The notes: a model not told the origin generated them from the sequence alone. 64,000 nt of DNA from Pseudomonadota bacterium (GCA_021324455.1 JAJPJA010000084.1:1-64000), one strand, 5' to 3'; shown: positions 12,110 through 22,264, counted from the stretch's first letter. Numbers and translations: made by a program.

Positions 12110-15100
12110 ATGGCGCACGTTTCCAACCGTCTATCTCGCCGCTTGACCTATGCTGCTGTAAGCGCAGCCGTTCTAGCCGTACTTGCGGGGGCAGCCTATG
12201 CCCAGGTAGGTGCGGCGGGTTCGGGCGCCGCGCCGGCGGCAGGCGGGTACGGACCGGCCGGCAGCCCCAACGTTTCCCCCAGTTATCTCGGCACCCAGTC
12301 CTCGACCAGCTGGCGCGCAGCCGCATGCGCGCGCGATCCCAGATTTTGCACCAACGCGCCTTACAACGGCTATCTCGGTCCCAACTTGAACTATACACCC
12401 GGTTCGGGCGGCTCGCCGGGTACCATGGGCTACGGCTCGACCCTCAATGGCGGATATCCACCGCCATACGGGATGCCACCCTATGGAAACCCTTACGCCA
12501 CCCCCTATGGTTCCCAGGGGATGGGTCCTTACGGGATGCCGAACGGGCCCGCGGGATACGGCGTTGCGCCGCAGACCGGTTACGGTGCGCCGGGTTATGG
12601 CTATGGCTTTCCCGGATACGGCATGAACCCTCCGCCGATGGGCAACTACGGTCCGAGTTTCGGCTATCCGGGGCAGATGTCCAATACGTCATATGGACCG
12701 AGTTCGGCCAACCCGTCCAATACGCAATCGGGCTTCGGTGCGCCTGCCGCCGGCGGTTATTCGTACAACAGCGGGTTTCCTCCGCCCGGCGCTCTGGGCG
12801 GATCTTCGACTCTTGGCAACAACGGGGGGCTTTCCAATAACGGCTCTTCGGGGCCCAACAGCAACGGGCGCCAATTGAATAACGGCGGGCTGTCGAATCT
12901 GGTCAAGGGCGTCGATCAGAACACCCTCAACACGGTCGCGGCGCAGCTTGGAATGTCGGGTGACCAGCTGAATTCGCTGCGGACGCAGGCGACGCAAGGC
13001 GCTTTGGGCCCCGACCAGATACAACAGCTGGCGGCCCGTTTCGGGGCGCTCAATCTGAGCACCAATCAAATCACCACTATCGGCCACACCTTGGGTCTCG
13101 ATCCGGGAATGATGGGTCAGATTCAGCAAATGCTGGCCTCCGCGTCCGGCAGCCAGGGGATGCCCGCTTTTCAATCCGGCATGGGATCTTTCGGCATGCC
13201 GCCGAGCGGTATGACGCCGTCGAATCCGGCAATGCCCATGTCCACCACACCCTTACCCGGCCAGATGGGTATGGCCAGCGGGCCTAACGGAATAACGCCG
13301 TGTCCTTATGGAATGATGCCCAACCCGGCTTTGACCGGCAGCGGCATGATGCCGTCGGCGATGGGTATGACACCCCCGGCCGGCGGCCTGACGCCTCCCG
13401 GCGGCATGGCCCCCGGCGGCCTCACCGCGCCCTCGGCCGGATACAACGGGATGCCCGCGGCCGGCGCCATGGGAGCCATGGGAACACCCAACGCAATGGG
13501 TCAGAATGGGATGCCGCTCGGCACCAGCGGCATGATGGGTATGTCGCCGTTGATGAACGGCTATGTCTGTATCCCTTCGCCGATCGAGGCGAGATTTCAG
13601 CAGATCGACAATCCGTTCGACGTGCCGCAGCCGCCCAGCACCGATAACCTGGTGCAGTTCGGCTATAACTTCTTCTATTTTCCGGGAGCGGCGACCTTCG
13701 CCCCGGTCGGTAATATCCCGGTCGGCAATGATTATGTGCTTGGCCCCGGCGATGAAATCGACATCCTGCTGTGGGGCCGCGTCAATACCGTGCTCAATCC
13801 GGTGGTGGATCGCCAGGGGATGATCCAGGTGAGCGAGCTTGGACCGATCCAGGTCGCGGGCCTCACCTTTGAGGAAGCCAAAAAGCTGATCGAGGCGAAG
13901 GCCTCCAAGATAACCGGGGTCCAGGTCGACGTTACGATGGGTCAGTTGCGCACCATCAACATCACGGTTGCGGGCGACGTGACCCAGCCCGGCGCGTACC
14001 AGATAAGCGCGCTCTCGCGGGTTTCCAATGCGCTGGTGGCGGCCGGCGGCGTCAGCAAGGTCGGCAGTCTGCGCAATATCGAAGTCCGCCACGGCAATCA
14101 ACTGATCGACGTGGTCGACATGTACGACATCCTGCTGCATGGCAATAACTCCTCCGACCGGCGGCTGGAGGAAGGCGACGTTATCTTCGTGCCGGTAATC
14201 GGCGGCGTGGTCGGAATCGCCGGCGACGTCAAACGTCCCGCCATCTACGAACTCAAGAAGGACCATACCGAGACCCTCGACGCGGCTTTGAAGCTGGGCG
14301 GAGGAATCAGCGGATTCGGTTTGGGCGACCGCGTGCAGGTTGAACGGGTGCAGGAGCATAAGCGGCTCATCGCTCTGGATGTCGGTTTGAAAGGACTGAC
14401 CAACCAGCATTTCACCATCCATGACGGCGATATCATCAAGGTGTATCCGGTGCTGCCCGGACGGGTGAACACGGTGACTTTGTCGGGCAACGTGCGCCGG
14501 CCCGGCGAATATCAATGGTATAAAGGCATGCGGGTTTCCGACCTGGTGAAAAAGGGCGAAGGAATCCTGCCCAATACCTATTTCAAATATGCTCTCATCC
14601 GCCGCCTCTCCGGACCGGAGAAGGTTACTCACTTCTTCCAGGTGGATCTGGGCGACGCGCTGACCAATCCCAGAAACGGCCAGGGCGACGTGGCGCTGCA
14701 GCCCAAGGACGAACTGGATATCTATAATCTCGACGATATCCGCGATATGCCGTCGGTGGCGGTCAACGGCGAAGTCCGCCTGCCCGGCCGTTTCGTTTTC
14801 AATCCCCAGATGAAGGTCAGCGATTTGGTTTACATGGCCGGCGGCCTGCGCGACGACGCCTACCAGGACCGGGTGGTTCTGGTAAGGACTGAGGTCTCGC
14901 AGGGCGGCAAAGCCCTGCGCAAGCATATCGACGTCGATCTGAAGGCAATCCTCAAGGGCAACTACGACGCCGATATGTCCCTGCAGCCCAATGACGAATT
15001 GTTCATCAGGTCCATCGTTGATTGGCAGCGTCCGCCGCAATCGGTCGAGATCAACGGCGAGGTGCGCATTCCCGGAATCTACGACTACTACCCGGGTATG

Positions 15101-16141
15101 AGAGTCAGCGACCTGGTGGCGCTGGCCGGCGGCACCGCGGACGACGCCTACCTCAAACGGGCGGAGCTGGCGCGGACCGAAGTGGTCAACGGCTCGCTTA
15201 CGCGCCACAGCTATATCGACGTCGATCTGCGCCCGCAGTACAAAGGTCCCAACGACAAGAGCATTCTGCTCAAGCCCAACGACGAACTGCTGGTCAAGGC
15301 GGCGTCGAATTATCATCTGCCCTTTACCGTGATTGTCAACGGCAAGGTGATGCGGCCCGGCGTCTACACGATCCGCGAGGGCGAGAGACTGAGTTCGCTG
15401 CTGGAGCGCTGCGGCGGATTCCTGCCCGACGCCTTCGTCCAGGGCATCGTGTTCAGGCGGGCGTCGGTGCAAATGATGGAGCAGGAGCGCCTGGATGAGG
15501 CCCGTCAGCGTCTGACCAAGGAGGCGGCCAACGCCGCTTTGACCCAGGCCCAGCTGGCGTCGGCGGGAACCACCGCTACGGCGACGAGCAATACCAGTTC
15601 GATGTCGATGCTGCTGCTGCAGAACGCGCTGGCTTCGACCCAGAATCAGCAGGCACAGGGCCGGATGGTGATCCACGTCAATTCCGTGCTCGAGAACAAA
15701 TCCAGTCCGGACGACGTGGTGCTCGAGGACGGCGACCAGATCGACGTGCCCCAGATCCCGTCTTCGGTGTTTGTGATGGGTGAAGTCAACTATCCCAGCT
15801 CCTTCCTGCGTATCGGGTCCGACACGGTGCGCGACTACATCAACAAGGCCGGCGGTTACACGCAGTACGCGGACAGGAAGAACGTGCTGGTGATCAAGGC
15901 CGACGGCTCGGTGCTGACGACCGACGGATACGATCAGAGCCGGCGCTCCAAGCTGTTTCCGGCGCTGCCGCTCATTTCGGGCGGCCTGATGGAAGCCAAA
16001 CTCGACGTCGGCGATACCGTATTCGTGCCTGAAGACCTGACCAGTATCCAGGATCTGCAAAAGACCAAGGACATCACCACGATTATCGCCAACAGCGCGC
16101 AGGGACTTGCCGTTATCGGACTGCTCGCGACGCAATTGTAG
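12110..16141 (+). CDS. large polysaccharide export protein with Poly_export domain and seven SLBB-like repeats
   Basis: A 1343-residue Wza-related export protein. The ATG at 12110 (GGAGGG at 12095-12100) gives a signal peptide ending near AGAAYAQ. Residues about 30-500 are low-complexity Gly/Pro/Tyr/Met/Asn-rich sequence (PYGMPPYGNPYATPYG and similar). The Poly_export domain starts near residue 541 (YVLGPGDEIDILLWG). It is followed by about seven SLBB-type units, each with a G-x-V-x-x-P-G-x-Y/F start: GDVTQPGAY, GDVKRPAIY, GNVRRPGEY, GEVRLPGRF, GEVRIPGIY, GKVMRPGVY and GEVNYPSSF. A coiled, Gln/Ala-rich insert sits before the last unit. Family members form the outer-membrane or periplasmic channel for capsule or EPS. 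It is the first gene of the long locus. Confidence 0.9.
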   Translation: MAHVSNRLSRRLTYAAVSAAVLAVLAGAAYAQVGAAGSGAAPAAGGYGPAGSPNVSPSYLGTQSSTSWRAAACARDPRFCTNAPYNGYLGPNLNYTPGSGGSPGTMGYGSTLNGGYPPPYGMPPYGNPYATPYGSQGMGPYGMPNGPAGYGVAPQTGYGAPGYGYGFPGYGMNPPPMGNYGPSFGYPGQMSNTSYGPSSANPSNTQSGFGAPAAGGYSYNSGFPPPGALGGSSTLGNNGGLSNNGSSGPNSNGRQLNNGGLSNLVKGVDQNTLNTVAAQLGMSGDQLNSLRTQATQGALGPDQIQQLAARFGALNLSTNQITTIGHTLGLDPGMMGQIQQMLASASGSQGMPAFQSGMGSFGMPPSGMTPSNPAMPMSTTPLPGQMGMASGPNGITPCPYGMMPNPALTGSGMMPSAMGMTPPAGGLTPPGGMAPGGLTAPSAGYNGMPAAGAMGAMGTPNAMGQNGMPLGTSGMMGMSPLMNGYVCIPSPIEARFQQIDNPFDVPQPPSTDNLVQFGYNFFYFPGAATFAPVGNIPVGNDYVLGPGDEIDILLWGRVNTVLNPVVDRQGMIQVSELGPIQVAGLTFEEAKKLIEAKASKITGVQVDVTMGQLRTINITVAGDVTQPGAYQISALSRVSNALVAAGGVSKVGSLRNIEVRHGNQLIDVVDMYDILLHGNNSSDRRLEEGDVIFVPVIGGVVGIAGDVKRPAIYELKKDHTETLDAALKLGGGISGFGLGDRVQVERVQEHKRLIALDVGLKGLTNQHFTIHDGDIIKVYPVLPGRVNTVTLSGNVRRPGEYQWYKGMRVSDLVKKGEGILPNTYFKYALIRRLSGPEKVTHFFQVDLGDALTNPRNGQGDVALQPKDELDIYNLDDIRDMPSVAVNGEVRLPGRFVFNPQMKVSDLVYMAGGLRDDAYQDRVVLVRTEVSQGGKALRKHIDVDLKAILKGNYDADMSLQPNDELFIRSIVDWQRPPQSVEINGEVRIPGIYDYYPGMRVSDLVALAGGTADDAYLKRAELARTEVVNGSLTRHSYIDVDLRPQYKGPNDKSILLKPNDELLVKAASNYHLPFTVIVNGKVMRPGVYTIREGERLSSLLERCGGFLPDAFVQGIVFRRASVQMMEQERLDEARQRLTKEAANAALTQAQLASAGTTATATSNTSSMSMLLLQNALASTQNQQAQGRMVIHVNSVLENKSSPDDVVLEDGDQIDVPQIPSSVFVMGEVNYPSSFLRIGSDTVRDYINKAGGYTQYADRKNVLVIKADGSVLTTDGYDQSRRSKLFPALPLISGGLMEAKLDVGDTVFVPEDLTSIQDLQKTKDITTIIANSAQGLAVIGLLATQL

Positions 16142-16256
16142 TTGCGCGGGCGCGCTCGCGCGTTGGCTGACGACAGAGTTGGATTGATCGGCCCGAAGCT
16201 CCAGGCAGATGCCGCCGATCAGCGTGACCGACCAGATGCCGGGCAGAGGTAGTGAA

Positions 16257-18089
16257 ATGGCGGTAAAAGGTACCCTGCGTCGAAACCGGACAAGCGCGCC
16301 GATACCCTTCCAACGACGCTGCCATCCGGCGGAAGTCGGGCGGCTTTGTCTTGCGTTCGCCGGCCTCACCCTGGCGCTGACGCTGGCGATGCCTGTAAGC
16401 GTGCATGCCTCAACCTACGTGGTCTACGTCGCGCTGGACGATCCGGTCTACGACGAGCTGGATACGCTTAACGGACATGGCCTGCTTGATGATTACCAGT
16501 CGGAAGTCAGGCCGATCGCGCGGGTTGAGGTGGCGCGGCTTATCCTGGAGGCCGAGCAGAATTTGGATGACGCCGAAGAGCCGGACCCGCTGGCGCGTTC
16601 GCTGCTCAAATCGATGCGCGAGGAGTTCAGCGAGGAAGTCCAATGGCTGGAGAATGCGCATGAAGACAATCCGCCCACCATGCTGCATCCGCTGGAGCGC
16701 GTCGAGGCGCAGTACATTTACTCCAGCGGCACCCGCCGGACTTTCAACCTGAGCCAGAATTCGCGCGAGTTCCAGGCCCGCGAAGCCACTCCGCTGCTGC
16801 CCAACAACGACGGAATCGCCACGTCGGCGGGCAGCAACGAAGTGCTGCGCGTAACTAACTGGGCCGGCCTGGCGGGCTTTCTGTCGGCTTATGGAGAAGC
16901 GGCGGTGGCGGGTCCGATAACTCGCAGCCCGATCGAATTTCAACAATCCTTCACCGCCAACGGGCTGTATAAAGGCTCTCCGCCGGTGACCCAGACCTCC
17001 GACGCCAACCGCCTGGAGCTGCTGCGGGGCGGGGTGGTGGCGAGCTTCGGCAACCAGGCGCTGTCCTTCGGCTACCAGGAAATGGGCTGGGGGGTGGGGC
17101 ACTTTGCCTCCTTGTCGCAGGGCGACAACGCGCGGCCCTTCGCGGCGGTCACCTTTCAGAGCGTGCATCCCCGGCTGCTGCCGTGGTTCCTGCGCTACCT
17201 GGGTCCGTTCCGGCATCAGATATTCATCGGCCGCCTGGACCATGGACGCTACGACGAGGACTTCCTGAATAATCCAGTCGCGCTCAAGAACTACAGTTAT
17301 CCGTGGATATCGGGGCAGGTCATCGCTTTCAAACCGCTGCCGACCTTCGAGTTCGGTTTCGACCACGTAATCATGTTCGGCGGCACCAACAACTCCAATT
17401 ACGGATGGACCGGATGGATCGGGCGCGCCACCGGGCTGAATACCGGCAGCACCAGCCAGGGCAATACCAACTCGCGCGGCGGCGTTTTCCTGAAAATCTA
17501 CGTACCCAGACTGCGCAACACGCAGATCTACCAGGAGATACTCGGCGAGGACAATCTGAGTACCGAATTCAGGCCGGTCGGCGGTATTCTGCCCTTTCTG
17601 TCGGTTTCATATCAGGGCGGAGTATACATCCCCCAGGTCACCCGCGACGGACTGACCGACGCGCGTTTCGAGTACGCAGTCATCGAACCCAACTACTCGC
17701 GGCATGATGACTCGCTGTACTGGGCATATAAGGGAAACCTGATGGGAGATCCGATGGGTCCGGATTCGACCGAAATAGATTTAAGCGTCGGACGATGGCT
17801 GGATTACCGCTACAAGGGCACTGTGGACGTGTTCTACACCGAGCGGGCGCCGGTATTTCAGGAGCCCGACGTGAGCAAGGAGCGCAGCGGCGGCGTTGCC
17901 TTCGATCTGCTGCAGATTCCAACCCACATGGATCTGCAGAATTTTTCGCTGTTGGGCACGATCAAGGTGCGCGCCGCGTGCGAATACGTGCACGACATCA
18001 ACTGGATGCGGCAAACCAACTCGGTGCGCACGATGGTAATGGTTTCCGGATCGCTGTGGCCCACCTGGGGCAGCATAGTGTGGCATTAA
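16257..18089 (+). CDS. capsule assembly Wzi-like outer-membrane protein
   Basis: A 610-residue exported protein. The ATG at 16257 follows AGAGG (16245-16249). A basic N-terminus and hydrophobic stretch (LCLAFAGLTLALTLAMPVSVHAS) form a signal peptide. The N-terminal portion (about residues 60-130) is helical and charged (DDPVYDELDTLNGHGLLDDYQSEVRPIARVEVARLILEAEQNL), as in bacterial Wzi-family proteins that carry a small domain before the barrel. The rest is rich in alternating aromatic/hydrophobic strands (SFGYQEMGWGVGHFASLSQGDN, HQIFIGRLDHGRYD, FEFGFDHVIMFGG). Wzi-family barrels help anchor or assemble capsule at the cell surface. It lies between the SLBB export and Wzz-like genes. Confidence 0.8.
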   Translation: MAVKGTLRRNRTSAPIPFQRRCHPAEVGRLCLAFAGLTLALTLAMPVSVHASTYVVYVALDDPVYDELDTLNGHGLLDDYQSEVRPIARVEVARLILEAEQNLDDAEEPDPLARSLLKSMREEFSEEVQWLENAHEDNPPTMLHPLERVEAQYIYSSGTRRTFNLSQNSREFQAREATPLLPNNDGIATSAGSNEVLRVTNWAGLAGFLSAYGEAAVAGPITRSPIEFQQSFTANGLYKGSPPVTQTSDANRLELLRGGVVASFGNQALSFGYQEMGWGVGHFASLSQGDNARPFAAVTFQSVHPRLLPWFLRYLGPFRHQIFIGRLDHGRYDEDFLNNPVALKNYSYPWISGQVIAFKPLPTFEFGFDHVIMFGGTNNSNYGWTGWIGRATGLNTGSTSQGNTNSRGGVFLKIYVPRLRNTQIYQEILGEDNLSTEFRPVGGILPFLSVSYQGGVYIPQVTRDGLTDARFEYAVIEPNYSRHDDSLYWAYKGNLMGDPMGPDSTEIDLSVGRWLDYRYKGTVDVFYTERAPVFQEPDVSKERSGGVAFDLLQIPTHMDLQNFSLLGTIKVRAACEYVHDINWMRQTNSVRTMVMVSGSLWPTWGSIVWH

Positions 18090-18104
18090 GGAGGCCGTCC
18101 GCGG

Positions 18105-19154
18105 ATGGCGAACAATAAACCCGTCAACGGGTCCGATCATGTCCTGGGCAATGGCGCTATCGAACTGGACGATTACGATCGAGAGGATCGGAGCTTCGTG
18201 AATTCTTACTGGGTGCTGCTCGGCCTCCGTTACCGCCGTCTGCTGGTTATGACCGCGGCGGTTTCAGCAGTGCTGACCTTCTGCCTGACGTTCTTCGTGA
18301 TGCATCCGAAGTACGAGGCGAGCGCCGTAATCAGACCGAACGGACAGAACAACAACAGTCTTTCCGGACTCCTTCAGAGCACCGGGCTTTCCAACATGGC
18401 CAACATGAGCGGCGTCGGGATCGACAGCGATATCGGCACCAACGTGCACGATCCGGACGAACTGGTAACGATATTGAACAGTTATACGTTCACCGCCGCG
18501 ATGATCCAGTCTGAGAATTTGGCTTCGAAGCTCGGGGGAGGCCATAGTATCTGGTCGCTTATACCTTTTGTTCATCGGGGCAAAGGGGTTCCGTCGCTGT
18601 GGCGCGCTTATCTCGCGATGAGTTCGCGCTTTGACTGCGAAAACAGCATCCGGACCGGCAACATAAACCTGACCTTCATCGACAAGGATCCCGCCTTCGC
18701 CAAACATGTTCTCCAGCTCTATATAGATCGATTGCGCGAGCAACTCAGGGCGCATGATGTCATCTACAATCGAGCGGCCGCTAAATCCCTCGAGCAGGAG
18801 GCCGCCACGGTGACCGATCCGATGCTGCGCGACGATCTTTATGACCTTGCTGCCAGGCAGATAAAGAAAACCGGCACCGCCGAGGCCAACGCTGATTTCG
18901 CCTTCGTCGTGCTCGAGAAGCCCTATACATCGCCCTACCCGGTAAGGCCCTGGGTGGTTCTGGACACGCTGTTCGCGGCAATCGCGATTCCGCTGCTCGT
19001 GTTTGCGATTCTGGCCGTGCGCGATTGGGCTCCGCGCGTCAAACAGAGCCTGGCGCAGGCGGCCTCGAGATCCGAACGAATCCCCGACAGTATAGCGGTT
19101 TCCTTTAAAACGCGCCGCCCCACGCCGGAAGAGGACCGGCCGTATCAGGTCTGA
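18105..19154 (+). CDS. Wzz-like polysaccharide chain-length determinant (no kinase domain)
   Basis: A 349-residue polysaccharide co-polymerase. TM1 is at about residues 46-66 (LLVMTAAVSAVLTFCLTFFVMHPKYEASAVI) and TM2 at about 285-307 (WVVLDTLFAAIAIPLLVFAIL). Between them is a periplasmic alpha/beta domain. The Pro-rich motif just before TM2 (EKPYTSPYPVRPW) is the family hallmark. The short cytoplasmic C-tail has no Walker motif, so a BY-kinase is not fused and none was seen nearby. It should set chain length together with the Wzy-like polymerase. The start is 15 bases after the Wzi-like gene. Confidence 0.85.
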   Translation: MANNKPVNGSDHVLGNGAIELDDYDREDRSFVNSYWVLLGLRYRRLLVMTAAVSAVLTFCLTFFVMHPKYEASAVIRPNGQNNNSLSGLLQSTGLSNMANMSGVGIDSDIGTNVHDPDELVTILNSYTFTAAMIQSENLASKLGGGHSIWSLIPFVHRGKGVPSLWRAYLAMSSRFDCENSIRTGNINLTFIDKDPAFAKHVLQLYIDRLREQLRAHDVIYNRAAAKSLEQEAATVTDPMLRDDLYDLAARQIKKTGTAEANADFAFVVLEKPYTSPYPVRPWVVLDTLFAAIAIPLLVFAILAVRDWAPRVKQSLAQAASRSERIPDSIAVSFKTRRPTPEEDRPYQV

Positions 19155-19193
19155 GCGACCAGCGTCCCTCGACCGTTAGCTGAACTATTCCAC

Positions 19194-20663
19194 GTGGGAG
19201 CGGGGCCAAACATTTACTCGACCGCGTCAGCGACGGCCGCGCCGCCCGAGCCGTTGAGCAACGATGACGCGCAACAGGATTCCAGCAATCCGGCGCCGTC
19301 CCGGTTCGTCCGCGTATCGGCAGCGTGGCGCGGGATTCATGGCCGCAACGCGTTTGGCGCCAATGCCGCGCTCAGCGCAGCGACCAATCTCGCGCTGGCC
19401 GCCCTCGGCATGACCAGCGGCATCCTCGCCGCCCGTCTGCTCGGTCCGCGCGGACGGGGAGAACTCGCCGCGATTCAGACCTGGCCGATGCTGATCGGGT
19501 ATCTCAGCGTACTGGGACTGGGTGATGCCCTCATCTACTACGCGGCGCGCGAGCGCGAACACGCCGGTATGTATCTGGGGTCGGCGGTTTCGCTGACCGC
19601 TCTGGTGTCCGGCCCGATCATTTTACTGGCCTACTTCGTAATACCGTTCGCGTTGTCCGCGCAGCCTTCTTCCGTAATCACCGCCGCGCGCTGGTATCTG
19701 CTGATTATTCCGCTGGTTCCGCTGCAGATGCTGCCGTTCAGCCTTTTTCGGGGACTGGGCGAATTCGGAGTGTGGAATCTGCTCCGCTTGTGTCCGCCCC
19801 TGTGCTGGCTGCTGATTCTGGTGGGAGCTTGGTTGGCCTCATCCTACAGCCCCTCACGACTGGCCAACCTGTTTTTGGTGGCTATGCTTTTGGTGGTTTT
19901 CCTGCAGGCGTTTGTCGTCAGGCAGCGCGTCGGCAGGGTTGCGTCCGAGACAAAGACGTTCGTGCCGCTCCTGCGCTACGGTCTGCCGTGCATACTCAGC
20001 ACGCTGCCGCAGTTGCTCAATCTGAGACTGGACCAGATGGTGATGACCATCTTTCTGCCGCCGGTCGCCTTGGGGCTCTACGTGGTCGCCGTAGCCTGGG
20101 CGGGCGCGATAAATCCGCTTCTTACTGCGATGGCGGCCGCACAGTTCCCCGAAGTCGCCGCTAAATTGGAATGGGCGGAAAGGGCCCGCGCGTTCCTGCG
20201 CGGCACGCGCTTGGCCGCCCTGATGGCGCTGTTGACCGGGTTGGTCCTGACGATTGCCACCCCGTGGGCTATCAAGCTGCTGTTCGGACCCCGCTTCAGC
20301 GGCGCCGTGCCCTCGGGACTGATACTGGTTCCGGCCGGAGCCGTTGCCGGTGTAAACGGGGTGATCGAAGACGGTCTGCGCGGACTGGGCCGTCCGGCCC
20401 TCGTTATGCGCGCCGAAATGACCGGGCTGGTGGTCACAATTATATGCCTGGCAACAATGCTGCGCCCGCTCGGTATACTGGGCGCGGCCATCGCCTCATT
20501 GCTCGGATACAGCACGGTGGGAATCTCGCTGCTTGTCTCTGCCTGCCGGATTACCGGTTGTTCGGTGGGGGATTTGCTGATCCCGGGGGCATCCGAGATT
20601 CAATCCTACTGCGGTCATGTGCGCCAGATGCTGCTGCATGCGCGTGAAGTGCTGCACGCATGA
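19194..20663 (+). CDS. Wzx-type oligosaccharide flippase (MOP superfamily)
   Basis: A 489-residue polytopic membrane protein with GTG start. A hydrophilic, Pro/Ser-rich N-terminal tail (about residues 1-55) precedes around 12-14 hydrophobic segments. The first module NAALSAATNLALAALGMTSGILAARLLGPRGRGELAAIQTWPMLIGYLSVLGLGDALIYY closely follows the Wzx/MATE-like pattern, with GPRGRGE at the first loop. It would flip undecaprenyl-linked repeat units to the periplasm. It sits between the chain-length gene and the first methyltransferase, within the Wzx/Wzy-type part of the locus. Confidence 0.83.
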   Translation: MGAGPNIYSTASATAAPPEPLSNDDAQQDSSNPAPSRFVRVSAAWRGIHGRNAFGANAALSAATNLALAALGMTSGILAARLLGPRGRGELAAIQTWPMLIGYLSVLGLGDALIYYAAREREHAGMYLGSAVSLTALVSGPIILLAYFVIPFALSAQPSSVITAARWYLLIIPLVPLQMLPFSLFRGLGEFGVWNLLRLCPPLCWLLILVGAWLASSYSPSRLANLFLVAMLLVVFLQAFVVRQRVGRVASETKTFVPLLRYGLPCILSTLPQLLNLRLDQMVMTIFLPPVALGLYVVAVAWAGAINPLLTAMAAAQFPEVAAKLEWAERARAFLRGTRLAALMALLTGLVLTIATPWAIKLLFGPRFSGAVPSGLILVPAGAVAGVNGVIEDGLRGLGRPALVMRAEMTGLVVTIICLATMLRPLGILGAAIASLLGYSTVGISLLVSACRITGCSVGDLLIPGASEIQSYCGHVRQMLLHAREVLHA

Positions 20664-20696
20664 TGCGCCTGGCTGGATCGGCGGAAGTGTTTTGAA

Positions 20697-21521
20697 GTGA
20701 GTACCACACAAGAAAATTATTTGAACCCGGGCAACGCGGCGCCTCCGCGCTCCCAGCCCGCCATCAGGCACGCCCTGGTCCGCGCCCTCGGATGGCGCGC
20801 CACGATTCTTCACGGCGACCCTTGTATCGTCGATCGGTGGAAGTGGATGAAGCGGCACATGCTGAGCGGGCCGATCAGGACTTTGGATGCGGGCTGCGGC
20901 TCCGGTGCGTTTACCATGTACGCGGCGAAGCTGGGCAACGATACGCTCGGAATATCCTTCGACGAAGCCAACAACCGCCTGGCGGCGGAGCGTGCGCAGC
21001 TTTTGGGACTGAACAATGTCAGGTTCATCACCGGTGATCTGCGAAACCTTGACCAGATGGGCGGCTCATTGGGTAAGTTCGACCAAATCATCTGCTCTGA
21101 AGTGATCGAGCATTTATTCAATGATCAGAAATTGCTCGATGACCTTTCCGCCCTGCTTAAGCCGGGCGGCCGTCTGATCCTGACCACCCCGTACAAGCAC
21201 GGCACCCCGATTCCGGGCGACAAGCTGTCTGTGGTCGAAGACGGAGGCCACGTCCGGGTCGGCTATACTCACGAGGAACTGCGCCAAATGTTTGCCAGAG
21301 CCGGCCTTGCGGTTCTGGCTCAGGATTATATCAGCGGTATCGTCACTCAGAAGATCATCGGCGCGATGAGAAGATTAACTACCGTAAACGCCAGGATCGC
21401 ATGGGCGCTGACGTTCCCGCTCAGAATCTTCATACCCCTCGACCCTTTTTTGACGCGCGCTATGGCTTATCCCTACTACATAGTCGGCACTCTCGGTGTC
21501 AAACTCCCGGATAACGCGTGA
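20697..21521 (+). CDS. class I SAM-dependent methyltransferase
   Basis: A 274-residue methyltransferase with a GTG start. The SAM motif I is TLDAGCGSGAFTMYAAKLG (about residues 62-80), followed by an acidic strand-2 region, GDLRNLDQMG and the post-motif FDQIICSEVIEHLFNDQKLLDDLSALLKPGGRLILTTPYK. The EVIEHL-x(n)-LKPGG pattern is typical of methyltransferase type 11/UbiG-like proteins. It most likely methylates a sugar or glycolipid of the locus; the acceptor is unknown. Its stop overlaps the start of the next gene by GTGA. Confidence 0.85.
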   Translation: MSTTQENYLNPGNAAPPRSQPAIRHALVRALGWRATILHGDPCIVDRWKWMKRHMLSGPIRTLDAGCGSGAFTMYAAKLGNDTLGISFDEANNRLAAERAQLLGLNNVRFITGDLRNLDQMGGSLGKFDQIICSEVIEHLFNDQKLLDDLSALLKPGGRLILTTPYKHGTPIPGDKLSVVEDGGHVRVGYTHEELRQMFARAGLAVLAQDYISGIVTQKIIGAMRRLTTVNARIAWALTFPLRIFIPLDPFLTRAMAYPYYIVGTLGVKLPDNA

Positions 21522-22264
21522 ATACTACGGCTATTCCCCCGGACGGAGTGCACAAGCCCGGCCCGCTCATCCTGCTCTACCGCAGATTTCTTGGCGGCCT
21601 GAGCAATGTAAAAAACCGCTTCCTGCCTGACGAGGTCCGATATCAGCGCGTATGGCTGGGACTTTGCCGGGGCAACTACCTGCCTATGAATCCCCGCCAT
21701 AGTCTGCGGATGATTCTGGGCTTGTATGAGCTGGAACTGGTTCGCTACTTCAAGGTGTTCCTGCGTCCGGGCGGCTGCATTTACGATATCGGCGCGCGGG
21801 ACGGCTACTATACTATGGCGTTTTCGCGGCTGGCCGCCCCCGGCCTGGTCTACGCCTTCGAGCCCGACCAGCACAGCTGCGCGACGCTTAAGGAAGTGAT
21901 TGCGCGTAATCATCCGGCTTCCAGAATAGAAGTGCTCAGTTTGTATCTGGGCCGCAACGTCGCGGAAGACCAGAGATGCGACAGCCTCGATCACCTGGTC
22001 TTCGGGCGCGGTCTGAATCCTCCAGACGTCATCAAAATAGACGTCGACGGGCCGGAATATGAAATTCTGTGCGGCGCCGGACAGGTTCTGGCACAGTACC
22101 GGCCGCGGCTGGTGGTGGAGGTTCACTCGCCGCAGCTTGAAGCCGATTGCAAGGCTCTGCTTGAACACTCTGGATACGCAGCCAGGGTGGTCAAGAACAA
22201 TCCGATGCTTCAGGACGTAAGACCGATCGAACTTAACCGCTGGCTGGTGGCGACGCCCCGGTAA
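21518..22264 (+). CDS. FkbM-family methyltransferase
   Basis: A 248-residue protein with GTG start overlapping the previous stop. The SAM-binding region CIYDIGARDGYYTMAFSRL (about residues 87-105), YAFEPDQHSCATLKEVIARN and the late DVIKIDVDGPEYEILCGA motif are FkbM hallmarks. FkbM enzymes O-methylate hydroxyls of sugars or other compounds. Tight coupling with the preceding methyltransferase and the following glycosyltransferase (TAATG overlap) suggests all three act on one glycan. Relative to standard FkbM, the central region (about residues 135-160) is short. Confidence 0.82.
   Translation: MNTTAIPPDGVHKPGPLILLYRRFLGGLSNVKNRFLPDEVRYQRVWLGLCRGNYLPMNPRHSLRMILGLYELELVRYFKVFLRPGGCIYDIGARDGYYTMAFSRLAAPGLVYAFEPDQHSCATLKEVIARNHPASRIEVLSLYLGRNVAEDQRCDSLDHLVFGRGLNPPDVIKIDVDGPEYEILCGAGQVLAQYRPRLVVEVHSPQLEADCKALLEHSGYAARVVKNNPMLQDVRPIELNRWLVATPR

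Noticed and set aside
13253-16369. A 1038-codon open frame on the minus strand, antisense to the SLBB export gene
   Set aside because: GC-rich genes often leave the antisense frame open. The translation has no family features and the plus-strand gene is clear.
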